64,000 nt of DNA from the NCBI GenBank assembly GCA_963920635.1, contig OY987305.1, positions 22,158,876 to 22,222,875 of the forward strand, read 5' to 3'. Of the stretch, positions 12,622-21,812 are shown one piece after another. The first letter of the stretch is position 1. Each line of letters begins with the position of its first letter. Made by a program: the position numbers and the translations under genes. The notes under the pieces were generated by a model. The model saw only the letters and a program-made list of their open reading frames with translations. It had not been told where the DNA came from and ran no database searches. The stretch is from Pseudeuparius sepicola (taxonomy: Eukaryota > Arthropoda > Insecta > Coleoptera > Anthribidae).

Positions 12622-13502
12622 TATGTTAACTCCAACATTCGGAACATAAAATTTTCAGCTACCGCTTTTAAATGTTTCAGACCAACTGTACATTCAAAAT
12701 AAACAAAAAAAAGCAAAGTGAGCATTGGTCAAAACACCATTTATTTGTTTTCTTGAAATAGTGTTCAAACTTTGCCGAGTTTCAATCCGTTCCATTTTGA
12801 AAGCGAAACATTTTTGGTACATTCTTCATAAGGACTTTTTTGTCAAATGGTACAGTTGATCTGTAATATTTAAAAGTGCTAGTTAAAAATTTTATTTTTC
12901 GAATGTTGGAGTCAACAGGTGTTTTGGTGCACATTTTGCAAATTTCAACGCAAAGGGTTGATTTTATTGTTATGAAACAAGAGTACCTTTTTATTACAGA
13001 ATGAACAGATGCACTAAAATGATTGACCTGTAAGACCAAAAAGGTAACCTCAAAAAAGTTGCCAGTAAAAGCGCGATTCAAAATGCAAGTGACGCCTTCT
13101 GTGAGATACATAGAAATTGACATCTTCAGCTTATTCTTCGTCCCCAAAAATACAGCAGTGCCAAATTTCAGTTCAGCAGCTTCATTACTTTGGGAGATCT
13201 AGTCATAATTCAATTTTAAAAAATGAACTTCTCTTAAACAAACAACATTTCTATGAAGGCGTATTGGCCTAAATCGTTATATTTTGGTCCGAAATATATG
13301 TAGTGTAGTTGCTATATGGACAATTATTAACCGGCCACCCTGTATGTATTATTAAAGTGTATTGTAATGTATTGTTGCATTTTTTTTTAAAGCTTTATTT
13401 CAATAAATTTTTTACAATAATATAAATCTTTTACATACATTCTCTAAGCCGTGCTCGAGGCATGGGTATCGAAAATATACAAGTTATATAATCAGTGTAT
13501 GG

Positions 13503-16286
13503 TTATTTTGACAATTGTAACAACGATTTAATATTATTTGAAAAAGTTGCTAAATTTTTGATTGATTTTATGGATTGAGGCAGCAGGTTGAAGGTTTTTG
13601 AAGCCTTTACGAGAGGGTTATTTAAGCCTATCTCAGTTCTGGGGGTGGTTAAATAGATATGAGTTTGTGCTCTCGTATCGTATGAATGAATTTCGCTGCA
13701 GGCCCGAAAGCGGGTATTTGACTTCTGCAGTTTATCCACGATTTTAAATATTAGTTTACACTGCTCTAGTTCTAATAACTTTTTCAAATCGAACAATTCT
13801 AAATGTGAGTAAAGAAGAGTAGTGTCGGTACGTGCTCTGAAATTAAATAAAATCTTTAAAACTTTGTTTTGTATTACCTGCGTCTTCTCAAAGATCGTCA
13901 CCCCACCGGTTCCCCATAATGGAATTAAATATTGGAAATGGGGCAAAAAATAAGCATTGTAAACGTTCATCCTACTTTTTGCAGAAAGATAGGCCCTACA
14001 CTTAAGTATCGCTGAAATCATCGGGGAGACTTTATTAAGTATATGATTAGAGTGTCCTTTCCAGTTAAGGTTTTCGTCAATTACCAGCCCTAAATACTTT
14101 ATTTCAGAGACCCTGTCGATCTGTTCGTTGTTTATTTGTACGTTTAAGTTGGTTATACGTTTATTTTTTTGCTTGAATAATATATACTTTGTTTTTTCGA
14201 TGTTGATTTTCAATCTATTGCAGAGCAACCAATTAAAGTATAAATGCAGATCATTATTGATAATATAATTCAACTCGGTATCGACATCCCCCGTGTAAAC
14301 AAGAACCGTGTCGTCAGCAAACGTAAAATACCTAGCCCTCAGACCTACATTCTGCAGAGATAAAACATATAGGGTATAAAGTAAGGGTCCAAGGACCGAT
14401 CCCTGTGGCACCCCAAATTTGTTTGATGTCAATGTGCTTTTGAACTCATTTAACTTGACGTACTGTCGTCTATCGGTTAAATAAGTCTCTATTAAGTTAA
14501 ACATGGTCCCTCTGAAACCCATCTGGTTCAATTTTTGCAATAAGATATTAACGCTTACAACATCGAAAGCCTTCCTAAGATCGATGAATACGGTGACAAC
14601 AATTTTCCCAGCGTCCAAGGCTGTTGATATCTCATTTACAAGATCCGCAGTTGCACCAAGCGTACCACTGCCCTTGATGAAGCCATACTGATATCTATCT
14701 ACTGGCAAGAATTTATTTATAAAAGTTGTCATTCTATTTTTGATGATTGTCTCAATTAACTTTGAGAATACGCTAATAACAGAAATGGGTCTATAGTTGT
14801 TAGTTAAATCTTTTTTGCCACTTTTAAAAATAGGTGAAATTCTACTTATTTTTAACTCTTCTGGAAAGATACCCGTAGTAAGGACCTTGTTAACCAATTT
14901 TGTTAAGTTTGTCAGCAAAGAGTCTTTGAGGTTAAGAAGATCATATACAGATATCCCATCGTGCCCTGGTGCAGAATTTTTTTTAAGATTTAGAATGACC
15001 TCACCAATTTCACTTTCGGTAGTCAAGCTAACAAACATAGAGTTTTCACATTTGACCTCATCAAAATTTAAGTCCAAATTATTAGTCGCAATTTCTCGTT
15101 CAATTTCGCCTACAATATATTCGCCTACAGTTGAAAAATAGTTGTTAAAGTGTTCAGCTATTTGTGACTGTACACTCGTTGATTTATTGTTTATGTTTAG
15201 TTTGTGGATGGCTGTCTTTTGTATTTTGTTTTTTACTAATTTATTAATGAATTTCCACTGTTTCTTTGTATTTGTGCCAGCTTTTTCCCACTCTTCTCTA
15301 AAATACTGATTTTTTAAAGATTTTATTTTATTATTAACTTTATTTTTCAGATATTTAAATTCAGTTTGCAGTTTTACACTTGATTTATTTTTTATTTTTT
15401 CTTTGTACAATTTGTCACGCTCTTTGATGAGACTCAAGAGATCGGGAGTTACCCAGCTATTATCACCACGATATTTGATTACCCTTATGTACTCACATTC
15501 TTTTTTGCATTTGCTTATAATGTCAATCAAGTCTCCAAAAGTCTCAACCAGTTCTCCGTTTAGTTTATGCGCGAATATTTTTTTAAATTTTTTATGATCA
15601 ACAGCCAAACATTTGGGAACGATTTTTTGTTTGTAAATTTTAGCCTTTATACTTATTTGGAATGACAATAGGTTATGATCCGATAAGGGATTCGGTATCA
15701 CGTTCAAAGGGCTTATTTTACTATTATTACTAAAACTATAACTACATATTACATGGTCTATGATACTCTTTGAGCTATCTGTAACACGCGTAGCCTGCAA
15801 CTCGGACACCGAATTTCTTATGTAAAAATTGTTAAGTCTTAACATATTTATATACTTACTAGTGACATTCTTGGATTTATCCAGCAAATTAATGTTGAAA
15901 TCTCCTATCAATAAATGATTCTTAGGATGTTTAATTAGGATGTTTTCGAGAAAAGACAAGAAATAGTTATTATTGTAAGATGGCGGTTTGTACATTGCAC
16001 TGAGTGTTATATTATAGTCTTTTAGTATTACACAGAGCCAGTCACTCATTTCTGTCGCACTTGACACGTCTACTTCGTACATTTCAATAGAGTTTTTTAC
16101 GTAGATTGACACTCCACCTCCTCTTCCATTTCTACATGAATGTACCGCTTCATAGCCATCTAGATGATATAGGAAAATTTCATTTTGGTTCAGCCAGGTT
16201 TCTGCCAAGACTAGGACATCGCAGTTGGTATTTATTACAAAACACTTCACATCATCTAACTTATTTCTTAAACTTTGTATATTCAT
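13503..16286 (-). CDS. LINE ORF2: AP endonuclease and reverse transcriptase
   Basis: The 927-residue ORF is intact. It begins with an exonuclease-endonuclease-phosphatase domain (NIQSLRNKLDDVK at the start, LAETWLN about residue 27, GDFNINLLD about 125, SDHNLLSF about 200). The reverse transcriptase follows: PGHDGISVYDL, NNYRPISV, VFIDLRKAFD, GVPQGSVLGPLLY and the catalytic FADD. No RNase H domain is visible. The protein nicks target DNA and primes reverse transcription of its own RNA on the nick. The full open frame with all catalytic motifs means that this copy could encode an active enzyme. Confidence 0.9.
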   Translation of the reverse strand: MNIQSLRNKLDDVKCFVINTNCDVLVLAETWLNQNEIFLYHLDGYEAVHSCRNGRGGGVSIYVKNSIEMYEVDVSSATEMSDWLCVILKDYNITLSAMYKPPSYNNNYFLSFLENILIKHPKNHLLIGDFNINLLDKSKNVTSKYINMLRLNNFYIRNSVSELQATRVTDSSKSIIDHVICSYSFSNNSKISPLNVIPNPLSDHNLLSFQISIKAKIYKQKIVPKCLAVDHKKFKKIFAHKLNGELVETFGDLIDIISKCKKECEYIRVIKYRGDNSWVTPDLLSLIKERDKLYKEKIKNKSSVKLQTEFKYLKNKVNNKIKSLKNQYFREEWEKAGTNTKKQWKFINKLVKNKIQKTAIHKLNINNKSTSVQSQIAEHFNNYFSTVGEYIVGEIEREIATNNLDLNFDEVKCENSMFVSLTTESEIGEVILNLKKNSAPGHDGISVYDLLNLKDSLLTNLTKLVNKVLTTGIFPEELKISRISPIFKSGKKDLTNNYRPISVISVFSKLIETIIKNRMTTFINKFLPVDRYQYGFIKGSGTLGATADLVNEISTALDAGKIVVTVFIDLRKAFDVVSVNILLQKLNQMGFRGTMFNLIETYLTDRRQYVKLNEFKSTLTSNKFGVPQGSVLGPLLYTLYVLSLQNVGLRARYFTFADDTVLVYTGDVDTELNYIINNDLHLYFNWLLCNRLKINIEKTKYILFKQKNKRITNLNVQINNEQIDRVSEIKYLGLVIDENLNWKGHSNHILNKVSPMISAILKCRAYLSAKSRMNVYNAYFLPHFQYLIPLWGTGGVTIFEKTQVIQNKVLKILFNFRARTDTTLLYSHLELFDLKKLLELEQCKLIFKIVDKLQKSNTRFRACSEIHSYDTRAQTHIYLTTPRTEIGLNNPLVKASKTFNLLPQSIKSIKNLATFSNNIKSLLQLSK

Positions 16287-16315
16287 ATAGCTAATATTTA
16301 GTTGGGAGCTGGAAT

Positions 16316-17116
16316 TCAGTTTTTTAAATCATTTAGCTCCTCTACTAGAATGATTTTAGAGTCGTCATCTTTCCTAAGCATTATGTTTCCATTATTAATC
16401 CAGACGTATTTATAGTTATGCTTGTTTTTAAATTCTCGGGCTTCCCTGTGCAGCTGCAGATTCATTTTAGTTAGATCGTGATTAAGGAATATTTTACTAT
16501 TAGTACGGTATCCCAGATCCTTACTTTTTAGTTTGGCTTGTCCATTGGATTTCAGCAATTGCTTTTTAATCAATATGTTATTGAGTATAACTTTTATCGG
16601 AATACCTTTTGTGTTATCTGTGTCTTTTCCCATTCGAAATGCAGAAACTATGCTTTCGTCAATTGGTACTTGAAGCTTGTTTGCAATTTTTTGCACTATG
16701 TTATTAGTATTTTCATTTTTGTCAGCCGGAATGCCATAAATTATTAGGTTATTATTTAATTCTTTTTGTTCCTGTTTGTTTATCTGTTTTTTTATCGCAT
16801 TTAGTTCGGCTTCCAATTTTTGATTTATTCGTGTTTGTTCCTTAAATTTGGTAAACAAATTATCGTACTTCTGATCCATATCATCTAATTTGTGCATTAT
16901 ATCTGTCAATGTATATTCTTTAGCTGTTTTGTTATTCTTATCTGATGATTTACATTGCCCACAGTACCAGGGATCTGGTGACTTACTGATCTTGAAATAA
17001 GTTCTTTGTGCCATAGAAACACACTCTCTGTGGAACCAAGTGTTGCACCCATTACACCATATTGCCTCGTCCTCATCCAAAACGTCTTTCTTGCAAACAG
17101 TACAAGTCTCCGACAT
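16316..17116 (-). CDS. LINE ORF1 with N-terminal PHD finger
   Basis: The 266-residue product begins with a Cys4-His-Cys3 zinc finger typical of PHD domains (CTVC at residues 5-8, WCNGC, WFHREC, WYCGQC ending near residue 54). A Lys/Glu-rich coiled coil follows (about residues 72-120), then an RRM-like segment beginning NNLIIYGIP and a basic C-terminal region, like other LINE ORF1 RNA-binding proteins. The role is to coat element RNA and act as chaperone; the PHD finger could contact histone tails, an inference. It starts at an ATG and ends 30 bases before ORF2, so both are on one transcript. Confidence 0.8.
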   Translation of the reverse strand: MSETCTVCKKDVLDEDEAIWCNGCNTWFHRECVSMAQRTYFKISKSPDPWYCGQCKSSDKNNKTAKEYTLTDIMHKLDDMDQKYDNLFTKFKEQTRINQKLEAELNAIKKQINKQEQKELNNNLIIYGIPADKNENTNNIVQKIANKLQVPIDESIVSAFRMGKDTDNTKGIPIKVILNNILIKKQLLKSNGQAKLKSKDLGYRTNSKIFLNHDLTKMNLQLHREAREFKNKHNYKYVWINNGNIMLRKDDDSKIILVEELNDLKN

Positions 17117-17440
17117 ATTGGCAACGTCGCGCGCCGATTAACTTCCACCAGCGTGCACAATACAACCGAATCTTCTAAATATAGCGCGAAAAGCACTTCT
17201 CCCAGTCTCACACAAGATTATCAACCTTTAATAATTACAGTTGGATGGAATTCTACTTTTAATTTGCTTTATTTTACACTTTTTTTGTCGATATTGGACG
17301 ACTAACCGTACGATAAGACCACACACTGTTGCACGATCTTTCAAATCATATAAGTGTAATATTAAAGTTATTGTGAGTAAATAGAAGCACAATCATTATT
17401 TTTTACCCTTAATAAATAACCGATGGTGACATATATAGGG

Positions 17441-18024
17441 TGTTTTTTTATATTGGGTCAAACTGGAAAAATGTAGCATGAAAAAAAAGTTTTCGAAAAC
17501 AGATGTTCTGCATATTACTAAATTATCCTTGTTTTGTATTTTAACATTTTCATAAAGGGTTCAATATCCGGGGCAGCGTTTTTTTATAACTTGTAATTTT
17601 CTATACCAAACACTTTGTTCTTGTCCTGTCTGCAACATTCACTTTATTGACACACAGGTGATTTTTCCAAACATTTCTCTTGCTAATAAGTTTAGAAAGA
17701 ACATCTATTACAACCATCCTTTCAAGAATACCAAAATATTTTATGTTGAATATCAAAATCAGAATATTTTTCTCAAAGGAATAGTTGAACTTAAAGAAGA
17801 AATGAAGTTATAAGCAATTAATTATAGTTATTGTTACTACATATGATTCAATTAAGCGGGAGAATATTGGCAATTAGTCATAGTTCCCTTAAGATTGCAT
17901 ATAACGTTAAAATTATATGAAAAGTATCTCGTTTACATTTTTTTATCAGCAAAAACTTTCGTGTTGCAGACAGGACAAATTCGTTTCGGACGGGACATAA
18001 ACAGCTTAAAATAGGAAAATAACA
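17441..18024. other. Flanking sequence with two inverted GTTGCAGACAGGACAA motifs
   Basis: No gene is supported. The motif GTTGCAGACAGGACAA occurs in inverse orientation near 17618-17633 and in direct orientation near 17971-17986, with a partial CGGACGGGACA just after. A 50-codon open stretch without ATG lies between them (about 17668-17820, plus strand). The same motif is repeated at 49.0-49.6 kb beside a decayed DNA transposon, so this is probably part of a related element into which the LTR element at 18025 inserted. Confidence 0.4.
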
Positions 18025-18212
18025 AGTTACGAGGCGGGTTGACGCAAAGTCCTTTTTAAAAAGAACTGATCTTTATTGAATACAAGTAGGAAGTGTTTGC
18101 TCTTAGTCTATGGCCCGTATATAATACCTCTGCTGGGCTTACATTGTATTTCCTTATCTTATGCTGCATATACAAGTTTCTATGCTACCTAAACAATATA
18201 CAGCACATAACT
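18025..18212 (-). repeat. 3' LTR of the minus-strand errantivirus-like element
   Basis: On the complement the block begins AGTTATGTGC (18212 downward) and ends CGTAACT (18025), giving the AGTTA...TAACT inverted ends typical of gypsy/errantivirus LTRs. It has a TATATAC and an AATAAA. A purine tract AAGAGGGGAGG lies just 5' of it (18213-18224), the expected polypurine tract. At 188 bp it is short for the family. The matching 5' LTR is absent, lost with most of gag near 45.4 kb. Confidence 0.65.
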
Positions 18213-18256
18213 CCTCCCCTCTTAGAAGGGCGTAAAACCCTAAAGGTTTTCACGAC

Positions 18257-18344
18257 CTAAATTATTATTTCGTTTTCATTTTCTTTGATAATGTTTTTTG
18301 GTTTAAAATATTTTATTTGAATAATAGCTCGTAAATACCTGTAC
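18257..18344 (-). pseudogene. Env C-terminal tail, separated from the rest by the Polinton
   Basis: On the complement this short open segment is the cytoplasmic tail and stop codon (18257-18259) of the errantivirus env whose main part is at 39612-41150. The Polinton lies between them. Counting one copy of the AAAAGG target duplication, the reading frame is continuous across the two sides, which shows the insertion site directly. The tail is basic, like other errantivirus Env tails. Confidence 0.7.
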
Positions 18345-18350
18345 AAAAGG
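18345..18350. repeat. Left target site duplication AAAAGG of the Polinton
   Basis: AAAAGG is immediately outside the left inverted repeat and is repeated at 39612-39617 outside the right one. Six-base duplications are the known signature of Polinton integration. Confidence 0.9.
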
Positions 18351-18562
18351 AGTAGTGGGTTATGGATGGTGCTGGCCTGATCCGTGACCTAGATATCTCA
18401 TTGGCCCCCCACTCCTCAAGCCACGCCTCCTTCAGATGTTTATTGGTCCCCCACCCCCGAAACCACATCTCCCTAATATTTTCATTGGTTTCCCCCATTT
18501 ATTAAACCACGCCCTCATCCGTGACCTACAAATTCTATTGATCCCCCACTTTTTAAGCCACT
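18351..18562 (+). repeat. Left terminal inverted repeat of the Polinton
   Basis: Matches the complement of about 39400-39611 with only a few mismatches over ~210 bases. Inside are imperfect repeats, 50-60 bases apart, with core ATTGGTCCCCCAC followed by AARCCACRCC. The outermost ~130 bases are nearly identical between ends. Confidence 0.95.
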
Positions 18563-18708
18563 CCCTCTTCCTTAACCTATAAATCTGATTGTTTCCCATT
18601 CCACTTGCTATGCATTAAATTAAAATCCCCACTTTTCAATTGCCAGATATAAACTCTCAATTTTCTGCTAATAAAACATAATTCAGTTGGTTCAGTTTAT
18701 ATTGCAAG

Positions 18709-19125
18709 ATGTGGATGGCATACAGAACATATCCCGAAGCGCGAGATCTTGAAAGTGGAGTGGAACGTTTGCGACAAATATATGCAGATTTGGAATTTGA
18801 AGCCGACCACGAAGGAATATATGGAATGGGAAAAATTTTATCGGAAGAAGAGTGTCGCACCCGAGCAAAAAGGTATTCAGACGCTGTTGATGTTTGTGAT
18901 AAATTTCTAGAAGATAAAGATCTGAAGAATTTTGCAACTGGGCTGAAGGCGTTGGATTTGGATTCAAACTTGAAGCAAATTAAAGATTTCATCAATATGC
19001 AGGACCTCCTCGGTGTTTTGGACATCAATACATTGGTTTATATATTCTCGAAAAACACAACTGAAAGTGATTGTTTTGAAGAAGAAATATGCGATTGTTT
19101 AGATTGTAACCCTAAAAATGAATAA
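18709..19125 (+). CDS. Unknown Polinton accessory protein, paralogue of the 28050-28439 product
   Basis: I do not recognise a domain in this 138-residue acidic, mostly helical protein. It is clearly related along its length to the product at 28050-28439: both begin MW-A--TYPE, both have a DL-SG-E-LR segment, an RAK-Y-DA---CDKFL segment and a VLDINTL-(V/L)-IF segment. It is the first gene inside the left inverted repeat, transcribed inward, with AATAAATAAAG just after the stop as likely poly(A) signal, and it converges on the integrase gene. Two related copies in one element suggest gene duplication in the virus and a role in host interaction, an inference. Confidence 0.7.
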   Translation: MWMAYRTYPEARDLESGVERLRQIYADLEFEADHEGIYGMGKILSEEECRTRAKRYSDAVDVCDKFLEDKDLKNFATGLKALDLDSNLKQIKDFINMQDLLGVLDINTLVYIFSKNTTESDCFEEEICDCLDCNPKNE

Positions 19126-19200
19126 ATAAAGAAAACAAAAATATATATAAAATTGTTTTATTTCAAAAAAAGAAGATACACAATAAACATACAAACAAAA

Positions 19201-20135
19201 TTATGTCAACTGGTTTTTGTTTATCCAAGAATTATTACTACTATCCATACCTAACCATTTAACATACACTTTATTTCCTTTTTTTCTAAGAACTTTTTCA
19301 ATTAAATATACATCTGGATATTTGACTTTTTGAAGTTCTTCACCGTAAAATGCACCTTGTATTTTATTTCCTTTTTCATCTTCTAACATATATGTTGGTG
19401 GGTTAGTGGGGTTTATTTTTATAATTTTAAATATCTCATTTGACCAATTGGGAGTGTAACCTTTTGCAAAAACCTCTCTATTTTTGCTGATACGAACATG
19501 GTTACCGCTAGTAAATTTAACGTTTTTAAGATTAAATACTTTTGGAAAGGTGTACGTTGTTCTTAATATGCTTTTTTCATTGGTTTCATTTATGTCTATT
19601 GGTTTCAATCTTATGGTTTTATGTTTAGTATTATTGTATTTATCAACAATATCTTGTAATAAAGATAACCACTTATAGTTACCTTGCAAGCTAAATTGTT
19701 TCCACATGGCGTTTTTTAAAGTACGGTTAACTCTCTCTACAACACTTGCTTTCAAGTTTGAAAAAGAACTGTAGTGGTTAATATTATAATCTTGCATCAA
19801 TTTGTAAAAATCTTTGTTATAAAATTCTTTTCCCAAATCTGTCTGGAGATTGTTGGGAGGTATTTTTACTTTCAGAAGTATGCACTAGTAACATCTTTTG
19901 CGTTTTTTGTCTTAACGGGCAGTGCCCAGACGAATTTAGAAAACACATTAATTACAACCAAGATATAGCGGTACCCTTTATTAAATCGGGCATAAGGGAG
20001 CATTTCAACTAAATCAGCTTGCCAAAGATCGTCGAGACTTTTAACAATTACTCTCAGTCTTCGATAATTTTTCCTCGCAGGCTTATGAAGTTCATCAACG
20101 ACTTGTCTTTTTGCATCTGTAATTATTTTACTCAT
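19201..20135 (-). pseudogene. INT: Polinton integrase with chromodomain, frameshifted
   Basis: A retrovirus-type DDE integrase in two frames. The first part (20135-19872) has LWQADLVEM with the first catalytic Asp; the second (19836-19201) has the Glu of SVVERVNRTL, and the second Asp lies in the gap region. The last ~35 residues, beginning YLIEKVLRKKGNKVYVKWLG, form a chromodomain that in this family may bind histone marks. A one-base shift near 19855-19875 separates the parts, so a full protein is not encoded as sequenced. There is no N-terminal zinc domain before the core. The role would be joining element ends to host DNA with a 6-bp stagger. Confidence 0.9.
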
Positions 20136-20138
20136 AAT

Positions 20139-20540
20139 TTAATTTCCTTGTTCTACAGGACACTTCACCAATAATTCACCGTAAAAGTCATTTAAAGTTC
20201 CAGTCTTGGCTTTCTTAAATGCAATTTTATCATTTTTCATTAAACGGATACCAATGGGAGTTGGGACTTCAACATCATTTATTAACAAAACAACAGAAGA
20301 AGGGAACTCGGCACGCACAATTTCACATTCAGTTAGGGGACATGAATAAGTCTCTCTTTGATCCTGCAGCAAATGATATTTTCCAGAAGTTTTATTTAGT
20401 TTTCCAATAAATGGGAATACTAAATTATAATAAAGCTTTACGTTCTTGAATTCTACTATATTGTATAGTTTATTGTCTTGAGCTGATAAAGACTGATTAG
20501 TCTTTTTAAATATATGTGCTCCAAATTTATCAATAGTCAT
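20139..20540 (-). CDS. Unknown Polinton protein, 133 residues
   Basis: The start is an ATG at 20540, and the stop lies three bases from the integrase start, so the two are tightly linked. The sequence predicts mainly beta structure with several short hydrophobic strands (KLYYNLVFPFIGKL, SSVVLLINDVEVPTPIGI) and no signal peptide or membrane helix. I do not recognise a family. Its place between integrase and the 387-residue protein, all on one strand, suggests a virion or replication component. It is intact. Confidence 0.6.
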   Translation of the reverse strand: MTIDKFGAHIFKKTNQSLSAQDNKLYNIVEFKNVKLYYNLVFPFIGKLNKTSGKYHLLQDQRETYSCPLTECEIVRAEFPSSVVLLINDVEVPTPIGIRLMKNDKIAFKKAKTGTLNDFYGELLVKCPVEQGN

Positions 20541-20600
20541 TATGTCTTAAATGCCATGAACTCACTAACGTATTCCTTGACAATTATGTATATTTATATA

Positions 20601-21764
20601 CTACTGAATAATTTTTGCTTCCCGCAGTTCCTCGACGATAGACATAATTTCGTTGTGGTGACCAGTATTACCTGCGATTTGAGATGCCAGAAGTAATTTT
20701 AGTCTTTCAACAATTTCATTGGGATCATTATAATATACGTAATCTAACTTTTTGTTAGACAGACTCATGATGCCACCTCCTTTCTTTGATCGTGTAACCG
20801 ATCTTGTAGTTGGTCGCGGCAGCTGTGAACTAACCGACATTGATCTTTCTCTGAGTACAGATGGTTCTACTAATGTTCGTAATACTTCATTTTTTAAAAT
20901 ATTCTTTTTAACGAGCCATGGTCGCACAATTGTTATATATTTGGAATTCAAAGAGCCCTGTACTTGTTCGGCAGGATCATTGTTTCGTCTATATGTCGAA
21001 GTTTTATCCAAAATATCCATGTAATTGTCCAAGTCTGCATTTGTATACCCTAGAGGGTGTTGCTTAAACAATAACTCGTACAGTCCAGGTGTACCTTCAT
21101 ACAATCGTTTCATATCAGGTTGAAGTGTATTTTTCCTAAATATTTGAATATCTTTTCCAATAAAATCAACTAAAGCGTTTCCTATCGAAAATTTACCTGT
21201 AGGTATATCATGTTTTATACCATATACGTAATCATAATCTGTAGAGGTTCCTCGTGTCTGTCCATCAATATAGGTTCGTGGAAGAGGATTAAATTCTTCA
21301 AGCCATAATTGGTAACCAGGTTGCCTCGATAAATCCTCTAAATATTGTCGGCTTTGTTCAACAGCATCATTAATAGTATTATCAGTCACGGTATCTTGAC
21401 CAGTTGATTCAAAGGGGTCTCCTTGTTCAGGGACAAAACTATCTTCTAAAAACGTGAGTCCACCAAAAGGCAATAATGGTGGTAAAGGCTTGTGGGCATA
21501 TATCGATGAACGCGGCGAGGAAGCGGCAATTTTACCATAACTATATTTAATATCCTTAGGAACTTTTTCTTGGCTCGAACTTTCAATTTTAACGTCTGGT
21601 TTTATATTCGACAGAAGTTTTTCCAACGGTTGGGTTATTGGTTTATATTCTTCTTCTAGACGTCTTAGCGTTTTAGATTTATCCAATCTTAAGGATCGAT
21701 ATTTTTGTTTAACAATTTTTCTAGCTTTTATTAATTCCTTAGTCAATTGTTCATTCATCTTCAA
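20601..21764 (-). CDS. Conserved Polinton protein of unknown function, 387 residues
   Basis: The N-terminal ~70 residues are a Lys/Glu-rich predicted coiled coil (KARKIVKQKYRSLRLDKSKT). A Pro/Ser-rich linker follows. The centre (about residues 185-275) has a conserved-looking block with YEGTPGLYELLFKQHPLGYT followed by DLDNYMDILDKTSTYRR, which I associate with proteins found in many insect Polintons. The C-terminal part contains TRSKKGGGIMSL, a GGG-type motif like the cleavage sites of adenain-like proteases, which would make it a processed virion protein (inference). The ORF is intact and lies upstream of the 133-residue gene. Confidence 0.7.
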   Translation of the reverse strand: MKMNEQLTKELIKARKIVKQKYRSLRLDKSKTLRRLEEEYKPITQPLEKLLSNIKPDVKIESSSQEKVPKDIKYSYGKIAASSPRSSIYAHKPLPPLLPFGGLTFLEDSFVPEQGDPFESTGQDTVTDNTINDAVEQSRQYLEDLSRQPGYQLWLEEFNPLPRTYIDGQTRGTSTDYDYVYGIKHDIPTGKFSIGNALVDFIGKDIQIFRKNTLQPDMKRLYEGTPGLYELLFKQHPLGYTNADLDNYMDILDKTSTYRRNNDPAEQVQGSLNSKYITIVRPWLVKKNILKNEVLRTLVEPSVLRERSMSVSSQLPRPTTRSVTRSKKGGGIMSLSNKKLDYVYYNDPNEIVERLKLLLASQIAGNTGHHNEIMSIVEELREAKIIQ

Positions 21765-21812
21765 AGAATGTAAATATACTAAACTAAAATGTAGTTTCTA
21801 AATTATATATAT

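Larger units (their letters stand above)
13382..17345 (-). mobile_element. Near-complete non-LTR retrotransposon (CR1/Jockey group)
   Basis: The element lies on the complement, with ORF1 (17116-16316), ORF2 (16286-13503) and a 3' end followed by a short A tract (T run at 13381-13390 on the plus strand). It is inserted in the right arm of the foldback element, which lets both boundaries be placed from the arm sequence: 5' junction near 17345, 3' junction near 13381. ORF1 and ORF2 are both open and separated by about 30 bases. The clade cannot be fixed by eye. Confidence 0.8.
10070..17440. mobile_element. Long palindromic (foldback) element interrupted by a mariner and a LINE
   Basis: The left arm (about 10070-10805) is the inverse of a right arm now in two pieces, about 12625-13372 and 17346-17440. 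The outer parts match first: a segment near 10105-10175 with TTTATTAAGGGTAAAAAATA is inverted at 17350-17430. The inner parts match next: GGGTGTCCGGTTAATA near 10247 is inverted near 13330, and the block ending in TTTTTGGGGACGAAGAATAA near 10455 is inverted near 13140. The gap in the right arm is exactly filled by the LINE, and the mariner sits at the inner end of the left arm. Without insertions the element would be a ~1.5-kb foldback. Confidence 0.6.

Noticed and set aside
14503..15597. Plus-strand frames opposite the LINE ORF2
   Set aside because: Antisense shadows of the reverse transcriptase gene.
17668..17820. 50-codon open stretch between the two GTTGCAGAC motifs as the lost C-terminus of the 46-48 kb transposase
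   Set aside because: It is on the plus strand whereas the transposase is on the minus strand, and no similarity supports the link.
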